NCBI GenBank assembly: GCA_004554385.1
Contig: SFMO01000178.1
Span: forward strand, 1-18,883
Length of the DNA: 18,883 nt
Origin: Ruminococcus flavefaciens
Lineage (GTDB): Bacteria > Bacillota > Clostridia > Oscillospirales > Ruminococcaceae
Direction: 5' to 3'
Below, one piece after another: positions 1-7,396 of the stretch. A program made the position numbers and the translations under genes. The notes under the pieces were generated by a model, which saw only the letters and a program-made list of their open reading frames with translations, was not told the DNA's origin and made no database searches. Positions within the stretch are counted from its first letter, which is position 1. Every line of letters starts with the position of its first letter.

Positions 1-219
1 CAGGAAAAGACTTATTATATAGAAGGAAATACTGAATATGTTGAATATTACCATATTCTTGACGCCTGCTTTGGCGAAAAGGATCATATACAGGATATGT
101 GCCGCGAGACATGAGGCAAGCACAAAGAAATATGCTATGAACTCTATCCTGTTTGATTTAAGATGCTCGATCTTTTCTATAAATTGCAAGTCTTTTTCGT
201 ATTTTTCCCTGGTATACAT
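1..219 (-). CDS. N-terminus of a membrane protein, possibly a signalling protein (partial)
   Basis: The frame is open for 73 codons from an ATG at 217-219 to the left edge, with no stop, so the gene is cut by the window. The start is preceded by a good ribosome binding site (AAGGAAGTG, about 6 bases upstream). The first 26 residues are charged and helical (MYTREKYEKDLQFIEKIEHL). They are followed by a hydrophobic segment at about 27-48 and another starting at about 56. The gene begins 48 bp after the stop of the EAL phosphodiesterase on the same strand, with no terminator between them, so the two are probably cotranscribed. Given the neighbours, it could be another membrane-anchored GGDEF or sensor protein, but no diagnostic domain lies inside the window. 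The reading frame and start are well supported; the function is a guess. Confidence 0.72.
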   Translation of the reverse strand, partial: MYTREKYEKDLQFIEKIEHLKSNRIEFIAYFFVLASCLAAHILYMILFAKAGVKNMVIFNIFSISFYIISLFL

Positions 220-267
220 CTATATTCACTTCCTTGAGACGCAGAAAGGTGACATCTGATTTGAATG

Positions 268-1953
268 TTATATGGGATATGTCCTTCTGTCAAGTCTTTT
301 CTCAAATTCTTCAATAGGCAGAGGCTTGTCGAAAAGGTAGCCCTGTGCCAGTTCACAGTGGTTCTTGCGGAGAAGTTCAAGCTGTGCAGGAGTCTCTACT
401 CCTTCGACTATACATTCCAGACCTATCTCCCTTGCCATAGCAACAACGTACTTGAACATGACGCTTCTTGTGCTGTCACTGGATTCACCGTCCAGCGGAA
501 GGAATATCTTATCCACCTTAAGGACGTTCCACGGAACGACTCTTATAAGATTAAGAGAGGAATAGCCCATTCCGAAATCGTCGACGGATGTATAGATATG
601 TTGTTCGTGAAGTCCATCGACTACTCTGCGGATATCCTTGAACTCAACGTCGGTGGTGGTTTCTGTAAGCTCTATTTCTATGTATTCATGGGGGACATTA
701 TGGCTGTCGATGATAGTGATAAGAGTTGAAAGCAGATTTGGATTTATCATATGCCTTCTTGAGAGGTTCACTGATACGCGGACGACCTTTCTTCCCTGAT
801 CCAGCCATTTGCGGATATTCTCACAGACCATGTCCAGCACATAGTAATCGAGCTTGCATATCTCGTTTGTTTCTTCGAGTATGGGGATGAACTCTATAGG
901 CGGCATTATCTTTCCATCGTGAAACCAGCGGCAGAGCGCCTCGGCACCGCATATCTCGCCTGTGACGATATTTACCTTCGGCTGATAGAAAACGTGGAAT
1001 TCATTGTTGGCAAGAGCGGCAGGGAACATATTCTGTATGCGTCTTGAACGCTCTTTATCTGACATCAGCGTATCCGAGAAGAAAACGATATTGCTTCCTG
1101 CACTGTTTCTGGCGATATTGTAGGCATGCATGACCTTGCCCATTATATCGTTCGGAACATTTACTGTATATCCGTCAGGGATATAGAATACGCCTGCATA
1201 GGCAGAAAGCCTGGCGGTCTGTCCGCTGCTGTCGATAACTACAACAGCGTCGTTGAGATAATCGAGTATATCCTGCAGGTCATGCTGATCGCATATGCAG
1301 ACAAAGGCATCACCGCCGAGACGAGCGACCATTCCGCCTGTGCCGATGAGGTGCTCCATATGTCTGTAGTGATTGATCAGAGCCATATCACCGCATTTTC
1401 TGCTATATTCCTCGTTGATGAGAGAAAAATTGCGGAGATTGTAGTTTATTGCTGCCTTGCCGTCAAGCTTGCCGGGGACCCCCTTCCAGATAATAAACCT
1501 GAAAAAACTTCTTATATTGCGGAAGCCCATATCATCGAAGAATGCGAGCTCCTCAGCAATATTCTGCAGGCGGTTTCGGCTTATGAAGGCGAGAACCGTC
1601 CTCATCGTAAGGTCCACCTTGAACTTTTCGTCCTCAGAAAGGGGCTTTTCGTCCTCGGACATATACACTGTCATTGTGGTAATGGACATGAATTTCGTGA
1701 CAAAACGTACCATATGAACTGGCTTGCCCTCTTTTCCTGTGTCATAGCTGCACATTATCTCGCCATTGCCGCTGTTTTCATCCGCAGGAGTCTTGTAGAA
1801 ATGAGTAACTCCCTTGGAAAGTCGGAACATGGCGGATATTTGATTAAGGATAGATTCTATCCGCGGTATATCCGGTTTCTGGTTGACGATCTGAGTAAGA
1901 GAAGCGAGCTGGGCATATAAATTATAAAATCTAAGTTCATGCTCAGTATCCAT
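268..1953 (-). CDS. Cyclic-di-GMP phosphodiesterase: degenerate GGDEF plus intact EAL domain
   Basis: A 561-residue soluble protein expected to hydrolyse c-di-GMP to pGpG in the cytoplasm. Residues 1-130 form an unrecognised, possibly GAF-like, sensor region. Residues ~135-300 are a GGDEF fold with a ruined active site: the motif reads GGDAF (213-217, metal Glu replaced by Ala) and the usual metal Asp of the D-x-D-x-F-K strand is Asn172. The guanine-contacting positions Asn180 and Asp189 remain. Residues ~310-555 are an EAL domain with every catalytic position I could check: E338-A-L, N396, E428, D458-D459, K479, E517 and Q537. This suggests an active phosphodiesterase regulated by a GTP-binding pseudo-cyclase domain. 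The start has an AAAGGAG site and a strong promoter at 2018-2046. No membrane segment is visible. Confidence 0.93.
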   Translation of the reverse strand: MDTEHELRFYNLYAQLASLTQIVNQKPDIPRIESILNQISAMFRLSKGVTHFYKTPADENSGNGEIMCSYDTGKEGKPVHMVRFVTKFMSITTMTVYMSEDEKPLSEDEKFKVDLTMRTVLAFISRNRLQNIAEELAFFDDMGFRNIRSFFRFIIWKGVPGKLDGKAAINYNLRNFSLINEEYSRKCGDMALINHYRHMEHLIGTGGMVARLGGDAFVCICDQHDLQDILDYLNDAVVVIDSSGQTARLSAYAGVFYIPDGYTVNVPNDIMGKVMHAYNIARNSAGSNIVFFSDTLMSDKERSRRIQNMFPAALANNEFHVFYQPKVNIVTGEICGAEALCRWFHDGKIMPPIEFIPILEETNEICKLDYYVLDMVCENIRKWLDQGRKVVRVSVNLSRRHMINPNLLSTLITIIDSHNVPHEYIEIELTETTTDVEFKDIRRVVDGLHEQHIYTSVDDFGMGYSSLNLIRVVPWNVLKVDKIFLPLDGESSDSTRSVMFKYVVAMAREIGLECIVEGVETPAQLELLRKNHCELAQGYLFDKPLPIEEFEKRLDRRTYPI

Positions 1954-2017
1954 AATGGGAGTCTCCTTTAACGTTAAATTAAAATACTATAAATATAAAT
2001 GTTTTATATTCAAATTA

Positions 2018-2046
2018 ATTATACTATATTTCGACATAGGATTCAA
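2018..2046 (-). promoter_or_regulatory. Sigma-A promoter of the EAL phosphodiesterase gene
   Basis: On the minus strand, TTGAAT (2041-2046) and TATAAT (2018-2023) are separated by exactly 17 bases. The promoter lies about 65 bp upstream of the phosphodiesterase start and just downstream of the preceding gene's terminator. The phosphodiesterase therefore has its own promoter and does not depend on read-through from the GGDEF-EAL gene. Confidence 0.75.
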
Positions 2047-2110
2047 GGGCTAAAATGTAAATTCTTGATAAATATGGGCTTTAAGCATTTTTGTGTGCGC
2101 TTCGGGGCAT

Positions 2111-2141
2111 AAAAATACCGGGTCCTGTTATAGACCCGGTA
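2111..2141 (-). terminator. Rho-independent terminator of the membrane GGDEF-EAL gene
   Basis: A 9-bp perfect stem (TACCGGGTC with GACCCGGTA, 2116-2124 and 2133-2141) with an 8-base loop is followed on the minus strand by a run of T (2111-2115). It lies 50 bp past the stop of the 2191-3933 gene. There is no T run on the plus side, so it works in one direction. Confidence 0.85.
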
Positions 2142-2190
2142 AAATGCATATATACTGCTTAACTCTGACGGACAAAGCCATCTGTTAATA

Positions 2191-3933
2191 TCAGCTGTTG
2201 AGATTTTCCATTACCAGCTGCTCTGCGTCTTTTTTGTGCAGCGGACGTCCCCATATAAAGCCTTGTATAAGGTCACAGCCTATATCCTTGAGAGTTTCAA
2301 GCTGATCGGGATCCTCGACGCCTTCAGAAATGACATCGAAGCCCATGATATGGCCAATAGAGATGATCGCTGCAACATACTGCTTTGAAGAGTCGCCCGA
2401 ATTCATCTTGTCAATAAATGACTTGTCTATTTTAAGCAGATTTGCAGGGAAATTATTGAGATAGCTGAGTGAAGAATAGCCTGTGCCGAAATCGTCGATA
2501 GCAATCTGTACTCCCATATCTCTGATCTCGGTAATGCACTGGAAGGCTTTTTCGGCAGAGTCGATCATAATGGACTCAGTGATCTCTATCTCAAGCTGCT
2601 GCGGCGGAAGTCCGCTTGTGCTGAGGACCCAGCGTACTTCGTTAAGGAAGCCGTTTTTCATAAGGTGTCTGACAGAAGCGTTTACGCTGAGCATCAGCTT
2701 GGTATCTGTCTTTTTGCAAAGTCCGCCGAAGAACATAGCCGCCTTTCGGAAGACAGCGGAGTCAACCTTGTCGATAAGCCCCACCTTTTCGGCTACGGGT
2801 ATGAACTCGGATGGAGCGATGATATTGCCGTCGGAGTCTCTCATGCGGGCAAGAGCCTCGAAACCGCGGAGCTTATGGGACATATCGAACTGCGGCTGAA
2901 GCCTGAAGGATATCGTATCATTTTCAAGGGCATCCCTTATTTTTCCTTCGATCTCGATGGTGCGTTCTATCTTGAGCAGATCGGGAGTAAATCTTAGTAT
3001 ATGGTTGCTGTTTTTAAGGCGCTTGACCTCATGGATAGCGGTGTCTGCATAGGAGAAAAGCGAATCTGTGGTACTTGCATCGGAGGGATACTCTGCATAT
3101 CCGAAGCTGGCTGTTATAAAGAAGTCGCAGTTGTCGATAGTAAGACGTTTGCCAAGGGCAGACTCGTAGTGGCTGATAGTTTTTCGGATAGCCTCATCTG
3201 AATTGTATCCTCGGATTATCAGGACATATTCGTCACCGCTGACACGGGTGATGAAGTCTGAAGTTCCTGATACGCCTGTATCTGCGATATCTTTCCAGCG
3301 CTGAGCGATCTCGATGAGCACCTTGTTTCCTGCTTCGTAGCCCATAGAGCTGTTTATGCTCTTGAAGCCGTTGATGTCGATGTGCACCAGAGCGAAGCGT
3401 TCGCCGATCCTGATAAGCTCATTCAGAAGCTCTGAACAGGCGAATCTGTTTGGAAGGCCTGTGAGCCTGTCTGTAACAGCCTGTTCTCTCATTCTTGTCT
3501 GATATTCATTGACCTTGGCGCTATTTAAGTAGATTATGATAATAGCAAGAATGGTCAGAGCATTGCCGAAAACGCCAGGGAGGTATGTGGTAGAGTGCTG
3601 TGTGACCATTTCCAGGAAGATCATGGAAAACTGCATCAGAAGAAGTCCGAGTGCGGTGACAAAGCCTATCTTTCCGAAGAAGACCACAAGTGTAACAAGG
3701 CAGATATTAGCCAGATTGGAAAAAATGCCTGTGAAACCTCCGATGGGGACAGAACGGCCGATAAGCATGAGATAAGTGTTTGCTCCGCCTAATGCTATCA
3801 TGCGGATGGCTGCGGTAGTCGCTGCATAAAGGAGAAGCAGCAGCGCAAAAGCAGCCTTTGAGTGCATTTTGTTAATAAGCACGTCGTCCAGAGTATTCCG
3901 GAGATTGTTTTTATCGTTATTATTTGGTTTCAT
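2191..3933 (-). CDS. Membrane-anchored GGDEF-EAL protein (c-di-GMP turnover)
   Basis: A 580-residue protein with four or five hydrophobic segments between residues 26 and 136, probably a membrane sensor. A GGDEF domain follows at ~150-315 (VTDRLTGLPNR at 153-163, active-site loop SGDEY at 232-236), then an EAL domain at ~325-575. The cyclase site keeps the metal Asp186 and Glu235. The Asp that normally recognises guanine in the GHxxGD segment is Asn203, and the His of that segment is Tyr199. The RxxD product-inhibition site is absent (GTSD at 223-226). EAL residues appear complete: E359-A-L, N418, E450, D480-D481, K501, E537, Q557. It could be bifunctional, or mainly a phosphodiesterase with a regulatory GGDEF domain. 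It is monocistronic, with its own promoter (4038-4066) and terminator (2111-2141). Confidence 0.94.
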   Translation of the reverse strand: MKPNNNDKNNLRNTLDDVLINKMHSKAAFALLLLLYAATTAAIRMIALGGANTYLMLIGRSVPIGGFTGIFSNLANICLVTLVVFFGKIGFVTALGLLLMQFSMIFLEMVTQHSTTYLPGVFGNALTILAIIIIYLNSAKVNEYQTRMREQAVTDRLTGLPNRFACSELLNELIRIGERFALVHIDINGFKSINSSMGYEAGNKVLIEIAQRWKDIADTGVSGTSDFITRVSGDEYVLIIRGYNSDEAIRKTISHYESALGKRLTIDNCDFFITASFGYAEYPSDASTTDSLFSYADTAIHEVKRLKNSNHILRFTPDLLKIERTIEIEGKIRDALENDTISFRLQPQFDMSHKLRGFEALARMRDSDGNIIAPSEFIPVAEKVGLIDKVDSAVFRKAAMFFGGLCKKTDTKLMLSVNASVRHLMKNGFLNEVRWVLSTSGLPPQQLEIEITESIMIDSAEKAFQCITEIRDMGVQIAIDDFGTGYSSLSYLNNFPANLLKIDKSFIDKMNSGDSSKQYVAAIISIGHIMGFDVISEGVEDPDQLETLKDIGCDLIQGFIWGRPLHKKDAEQLVMENLNS

Positions 3934-4037
3934 ATTATACGGATATCACCCCGAAGAATTTTTCTTTTTGAAAAATGTATGATATATTTTTAAGCCAGAG
4001 TAAAAGAATATTATACTGAAAATTATTATTCTGTACT

Positions 4038-4066
4038 ATTATACACTATAAAAATAGGAAAAGCAA
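4038..4066 (-). promoter_or_regulatory. Sigma-A promoter of the GGDEF-EAL gene
   Basis: On the minus strand, TTGCTT (4061-4066) and TATAAT (4038-4043) are 17 bases apart. This implies a 5' leader of roughly 100 nt before the start codon at 3931-3933. A GGGGTGAT ribosome binding site lies at 3945-3952. I saw no c-di-GMP riboswitch in the leader. Confidence 0.7.
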
Positions 4067-4069
4067 TAG

Positions 4070-4337
4070 TTAAAGTGTAAAATTATGTTGTTTTCTGTAA
4101 AATAATGAGGTGTTATGAAACTTTTTCGGTTATACGGTCAGCCCGAATTTCAGCCATGAATATGCGATACACCACGAAATGCAGTGCGTTTTGATTTTTC
4201 AAAATCTTTAACAGTTAAGTACCGAAACTGATTTTCTGTGCGGCCAGGTGACATGAAAAGAGATGTGAAAGCGTAGAATTAAAAACAGAAAGGAAACAGC
4301 ATATTTTTGTATAACCTGTGAAATATTTCCGCAATGC
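4070..4337. other. Gene-free part of the divergent intergenic region
   Basis: This stretch lies between the two divergent promoters inside the 464-bp gap 3934-4397. I see no ORF of credible length, no strong hairpin and no recognisable riboswitch. There is a 14-codon ATG frame at about 4114 (MKLFRLYGQPEFQP) with no clear ribosome binding site. Weak complementary patches (TTTCGGT near 4125 and ACCGAAA near 4222) are probably chance. Confidence 0.5.
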
Positions 4338-4366
4338 TTGCATTATTTTAGCAAATGTGGTATAAT
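4338..4366 (+). promoter_or_regulatory. Sigma-A promoter of the VanZ-like gene
   Basis: TTGCAT (4338-4343) and TATAAT (4361-4366) are separated by 17 bases, with a TGTG-type extended -10 just before TATAAT. Read through its spacer, it matches the promoter at 11629-11657 at 25 of 29 positions. It lies about 30 bp upstream of the GTG start. Confidence 0.8.
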
Positions 4367-4397
4367 GCGTATATATCAATAATGGCAAGGAGGCTGA

Positions 4398-4877
4398 GTG
4401 ACCGTGAACAGATTTGTCAATAAACTGAAGAAGCTGAGCAGTTCAGGGATTGTGATAAAGGGATTGTGCGTATTGACAATGCTGCTGTATCTGTACTGCG
4501 TTTTCAACATTACACTGATTGAAAGAACGGAAGGTGTGCGGCGCCATGTGCTCAGACCTCTGTGGGAGATAAGTACGATGATCAGAAGCGGAGATTATCG
4601 GTACTGGTCGTGTCAGATATGCGGAAATCTCATTATGCTGTTTCCGCTGGGATTTATGCTGCCCATGATGTTCGAAAGGTTCAGAAACATAAAGGCTGCG
4701 GCGGCAGCAGGCTTTGTCCTTTCGCTTTTTATTGAGTTTTCGCAGTATTTCACAGGCAGAGGACTGTTTGAGTCCGATGATATAATCCACAATACACTCG
4801 GTGCCTGCCTTGGCTGTATTATCTACGGCATTATTTTTGAAAGGCTTATAGACAGCGATACGGATACCGAGCAATGA
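4398..4877 (+). CDS. VanZ-like family membrane protein
   Basis: A 159-residue membrane protein of the VanZ-like family, named after the teicoplanin-resistance accessory protein. The biochemical role of most members is unknown. Hydrophobic segments lie at about 18-36, 76-95, 99-117 and 131-149. The family-typical stretches are NLIMLFPLGFMLP (77-89) and FIEFSQYFTGRG (111-122), followed by a D-x-x-HNTLGAxxG block (128-139). The start is a GTG. AAGGAGG at 4387-4393 lies 4 bases before GTG 4398 and 10 before the in-frame GTG at 4404, so the protein may begin with MNRF instead of MTVNRF. It has its own promoter (4338-4366). It is close to the heptose operon, but that operon has its own promoter, so no functional link is implied. 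Confidence 0.88.
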   Translation: MTVNRFVNKLKKLSSSGIVIKGLCVLTMLLYLYCVFNITLIERTEGVRRHVLRPLWEISTMIRSGDYRYWSCQICGNLIMLFPLGFMLPMMFERFRNIKAAAAAGFVLSLFIEFSQYFTGRGLFESDDIIHNTLGACLGCIIYGIIFERLIDSDTDTEQ

Positions 4878-5020
4878 ACAGACGTCCCGGACAAGGTGAA
4901 TATCAGCCTCGTTCAGGACTTTTTACGGCTGTCTTTCGGAAACTGCTCAACAAAAACGGCAGGAAATGGATGTTAATATTGACAATGGACGCGATAATGG
5001 TATATAATAATTCTATGTGA
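4874..5020 (+). CDS. Possible small protein overlapping the VanZ-like stop codon
   Basis: A 48-codon frame begins at an ATG that shares ATGA with the VanZ-like stop, the arrangement typical of translational coupling. There is no ribosome binding site of its own. The product would be basic (MNRRPGQGEY at the start) with a short hydrophobic patch near residues 33-44. Its last third overlaps the hddA promoter. I do not recognise it. It may be a real coupled peptide, the remnant of a longer gene, or chance. Confidence 0.25.
   Translation: MNRRPGQGEYQPRSGLFTAVFRKLLNKNGRKWMLILTMDAIMVYNNSM
4979..5008 (+). promoter_or_regulatory. Promoter of the heptose operon
   Basis: A perfect -35 TTGACA (4979-4984) is followed after 18 bases by TATAAT (5003-5008); TATATA at 5001-5006 would give a 16-base spacer. 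It lies about 60 bp upstream of the hddA start. No terminator separates it from the VanZ-like gene, so some read-through is possible. Confidence 0.72.
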
Positions 5021-5066
5021 GCATCTGCCTATGTGCAGATATGGTCTATCAAAGGAGAAAACAGAA

Positions 5067-6074
5067 ATGATTATTACCAAAACACCGTTTCGTATGTCGT
5101 TTTTTGGCGGCGGAACAGATATGGAAAGCTTTTTCAGCGAAAACGGGGGAGCAGTCCTGTCCACCACATTCGACAAGTACTGCTATGTGAACGTGAGACA
5201 TCTTCCCCGATTCTTCGACTATACTACCGAGCTTTCATATTCAAAGACGGAGCGCGTGAACAATGTTGAAGATATAATGCACCCCCTCATCCGCAATGCC
5301 ATGAAAATGCTGGATATGCATGAGATAAGGCTAACCTATGAGGCTGACCTGCCTGCCCGTTCGGGACTCGGAACAAGCTCCTCATTTGCTGTAGGTCTGC
5401 TGAATGCATTCTACGCTCTTAAGGGCAAATACGCCGACAAGAAGCGCCTTGCGGAGGAGGCTATACACCTTGAGAGAGTGCTCTGCAATGAGGCAGGGGG
5501 CTGGCAGGACCAGATAGCGGCTTCCTACGGCGGCTTCAACCGAATAAACTTCAGTGATGACGGGTTTGAGGTGCTTCCCGTTATAATCAGCCCTCAGAGA
5601 AAACGTCAGCTCAATGAGAATCTTATGATGTTCTTTACAGGATTTACACGTTTTTCTGCGGAGGTCCAGCAGGCAAACAAGCTTGACGCCGCCGAGAAAA
5701 AGGCTCAGCTCAGAGAGATGTACAGTCTTGTGGATGATGCAGAGAAAGTCCTTACGGACAGCAATGCCGACCTTGACGAATTCGGACGGCTTCTTGACCA
5801 TACATGGAGACTGAAGCGACAGGTAGGTGCGGCAGTAAGTACCAACAGTATTGATGCCCTCTATCAGAAGGGACTGGAGGCAGGTGCCCTCGGCGGAAAG
5901 CTGCTGGGTGCAGGCGGCGGTGGTTTCCTTGTTTTCTATGTTCAGCCTGACAAGCAGGAAAGCGTCAGAAAAGCCATGAAGGACCTGATGTATATCCCCT
6001 TCGAGTTTGAAAACGGCGGAACACAGGTCATCCACTATACTCCCGAGATATACGTGCCAAAGGAAGAGGAGTAA
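5067..6074 (+). CDS. hddA: D-glycero-alpha-D-manno-heptose 7-phosphate kinase
   Basis: A 335-residue GHMP-family sugar kinase. The HddA reaction phosphorylates C1 of D-glycero-D-manno-heptose 7-phosphate, giving the alpha 1,7-bisphosphate for GDP-heptose synthesis. Visible motifs are the N-terminal PFRMSFFGGGTD (7-18), the ATP loop PARSGLGTSSS (96-106) and the C-terminal glycine-rich GGKLLGAGGGG (276-286). AAAGGAG at 5051-5057 fixes the start at ATG 5067; a longer in-frame start at 5031 lacks this spacing and adds non-family residues. The stop is one base from the next start, and the following two genes supply the other pathway enzymes. That context favours HddA over a fucokinase or another GHMP sugar kinase. 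Confidence 0.9.
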   Translation: MIITKTPFRMSFFGGGTDMESFFSENGGAVLSTTFDKYCYVNVRHLPRFFDYTTELSYSKTERVNNVEDIMHPLIRNAMKMLDMHEIRLTYEADLPARSGLGTSSSFAVGLLNAFYALKGKYADKKRLAEEAIHLERVLCNEAGGWQDQIAASYGGFNRINFSDDGFEVLPVIISPQRKRQLNENLMMFFTGFTRFSAEVQQANKLDAAEKKAQLREMYSLVDDAEKVLTDSNADLDEFGRLLDHTWRLKRQVGAAVSTNSIDALYQKGLEAGALGGKLLGAGGGGFLVFYVQPDKQESVRKAMKDLMYIPFEFENGGTQVIHYTPEIYVPKEEE

Positions 6075-6075
6075 G

Positions 6076-7380
6076 ATGAAAACAGTTATAATGGCAGGGG
6101 GCAGAGGCACAAGAATATCCTCTGTTGCCTCGGATATACCCAAGCCGATGATAAAAATAGACGGAGTACCTGTACTTGAGCGTGAGATATGCTGCCTCAG
6201 GGAGCAGGGCTTCACAGACCTCATACTGACAGTATCACATATGTCCGGGCAGATAATCAGCTATTTCGGCGACGGAAGCAGATTCGGCGTTAGTATAGAG
6301 TACTACGTTGAGGAAAAGCCTCTCGGCAATGCAGGCGCACTGTTCAAGCTGAGGGACAAGCTTGACGGGGACTTCCTTCTGCTAAATGCAGACGCTGTAT
6401 TTGATATAGATTTTAATCGTTTTGTGGAGTATCACAGGCAGAAGGGCGGACTTGTCACCCTTTTCACCCATCCTAACAGTCACCCATATGACAGCGGTCT
6501 GCTGCTGGCTGACAGCGACGGAAGAGTGGAGAAATGGCTTGCCAAGGAGGACGAGCGTCCTCAGTGGTACAGGAACAGGGTAAATGCAGGACTTCATGTT
6601 ATATCGCCCGAGGCTCTTGATATGAGCGGCATAGACGGCGATTCTGTAGGTACTGAGCGTGACGGCAAAATAGTAAAGGCTGACCTTGACCGACAGATAC
6701 TGAAGCCTCTCTGCGGTACAGGGAAAATGTTCTGCTATGACAGTCCCGAGTATGTAAAGGATATGGGAACTCCTGACCGTTATGAGGCTGTGTGCAGAGA
6801 TTTTGCAAACGGTGTGGTACAGGCAAAAAACCTGCGAAGCAAACAGAGAGCCATTTTCCTTGACAGGGACGGTACTCTTAACAAATATGTAGGCTTTCTG
6901 CGGAATATAGATGAATTTGAGCTTGCAGACGATGCAGCGGAGGCTGTGAAGCTTATAAATGCTTCGGGCTGCCTTGCCATAGTTGCCACAAATCAGCCCG
7001 TTATCGCAAGAGGTGAGGTAACTTTCGAACAGCTTGCCGTGATACACAACAAAATGGAGACTCTTCTCGGACATGACGGGGCGTACCTTGACGGGATATA
7101 CTTCTGTCCCCATCATCCCCACAAGGGCTATGAAGGAGAGATACCCGAGCTCAAGATTGAATGTGACTGCCGTAAACCGAAGGCAGGAATGCTTTTAAAA
7201 GCCGCCAAGGACTTCAATATCGACCTTTCAGAGTCATGGATGATAGGCGACGGAGAAAATGACATCCTTGCAGGCAAGGCTGCAGGCTGCAGGACAGCGC
7301 TCATAGGCAGCGGAAGCTTCGGACAGGACATCACGGCGGATTCGCTTATTGAAGCAGTCAGAAGGATAACAGTGCAGTAA
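6076..7380 (+). CDS. Fusion of heptose 1-phosphate guanylyltransferase and heptose 1,7-bisphosphate 7-phosphatase
   Basis: A 434-residue two-domain enzyme. Residues 1-~245 are a sugar-nucleotide transferase resembling HddC: nucleotide loop MAGGRGTR (6-13), KP at 23-24, and metal Asp106 in LLLNADA. Residues ~255-434 are a HAD-IIIA phosphatase resembling GmhB: nucleophile loop DRDGT (263-267), ATNQ (304-307), a zinc loop with C344, H346, C363 and C365, and GDGEND (391-396). Together they would remove the 7-phosphate of the alpha bisphosphate and transfer GMP to C1, giving GDP-D-glycero-alpha-D-manno-heptose. The start is ATG 6076, one base after the hddA stop, with AGGAAGAGGAG upstream. The nucleotide specificity (GDP) is inferred from the HddA partner, not read from residues. 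In the classical pathways the two activities are separate proteins. Confidence 0.9.
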   Translation: MKTVIMAGGRGTRISSVASDIPKPMIKIDGVPVLEREICCLREQGFTDLILTVSHMSGQIISYFGDGSRFGVSIEYYVEEKPLGNAGALFKLRDKLDGDFLLLNADAVFDIDFNRFVEYHRQKGGLVTLFTHPNSHPYDSGLLLADSDGRVEKWLAKEDERPQWYRNRVNAGLHVISPEALDMSGIDGDSVGTERDGKIVKADLDRQILKPLCGTGKMFCYDSPEYVKDMGTPDRYEAVCRDFANGVVQAKNLRSKQRAIFLDRDGTLNKYVGFLRNIDEFELADDAAEAVKLINASGCLAIVATNQPVIARGEVTFEQLAVIHNKMETLLGHDGAYLDGIYFCPHHPHKGYEGEIPELKIECDCRKPKAGMLLKAAKDFNIDLSESWMIGDGENDILAGKAAGCRTALIGSGSFGQDITADSLIEAVRRITVQ

Positions 7381-7396
7381 GGAATGAGGGATATTA

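Noticed and set aside
1126..1920. 264-codon open frame on the plus strand
   Set aside because: It is antisense to the EAL phosphodiesterase, whose catalytic residues are complete in the other strand.
3934..4397. Possible c-di-GMP riboswitch or other leader RNA near the signalling genes
   Set aside because: I looked for the GEMM-type conserved core and paired helices in both directions and did not find them; only promoters and AT-rich DNA are evident.
5382..6224. 280-codon open frame on the minus strand
   Set aside because: It is antisense to hddA and the fusion gene and explained by their codon bias; no recognisable protein features.
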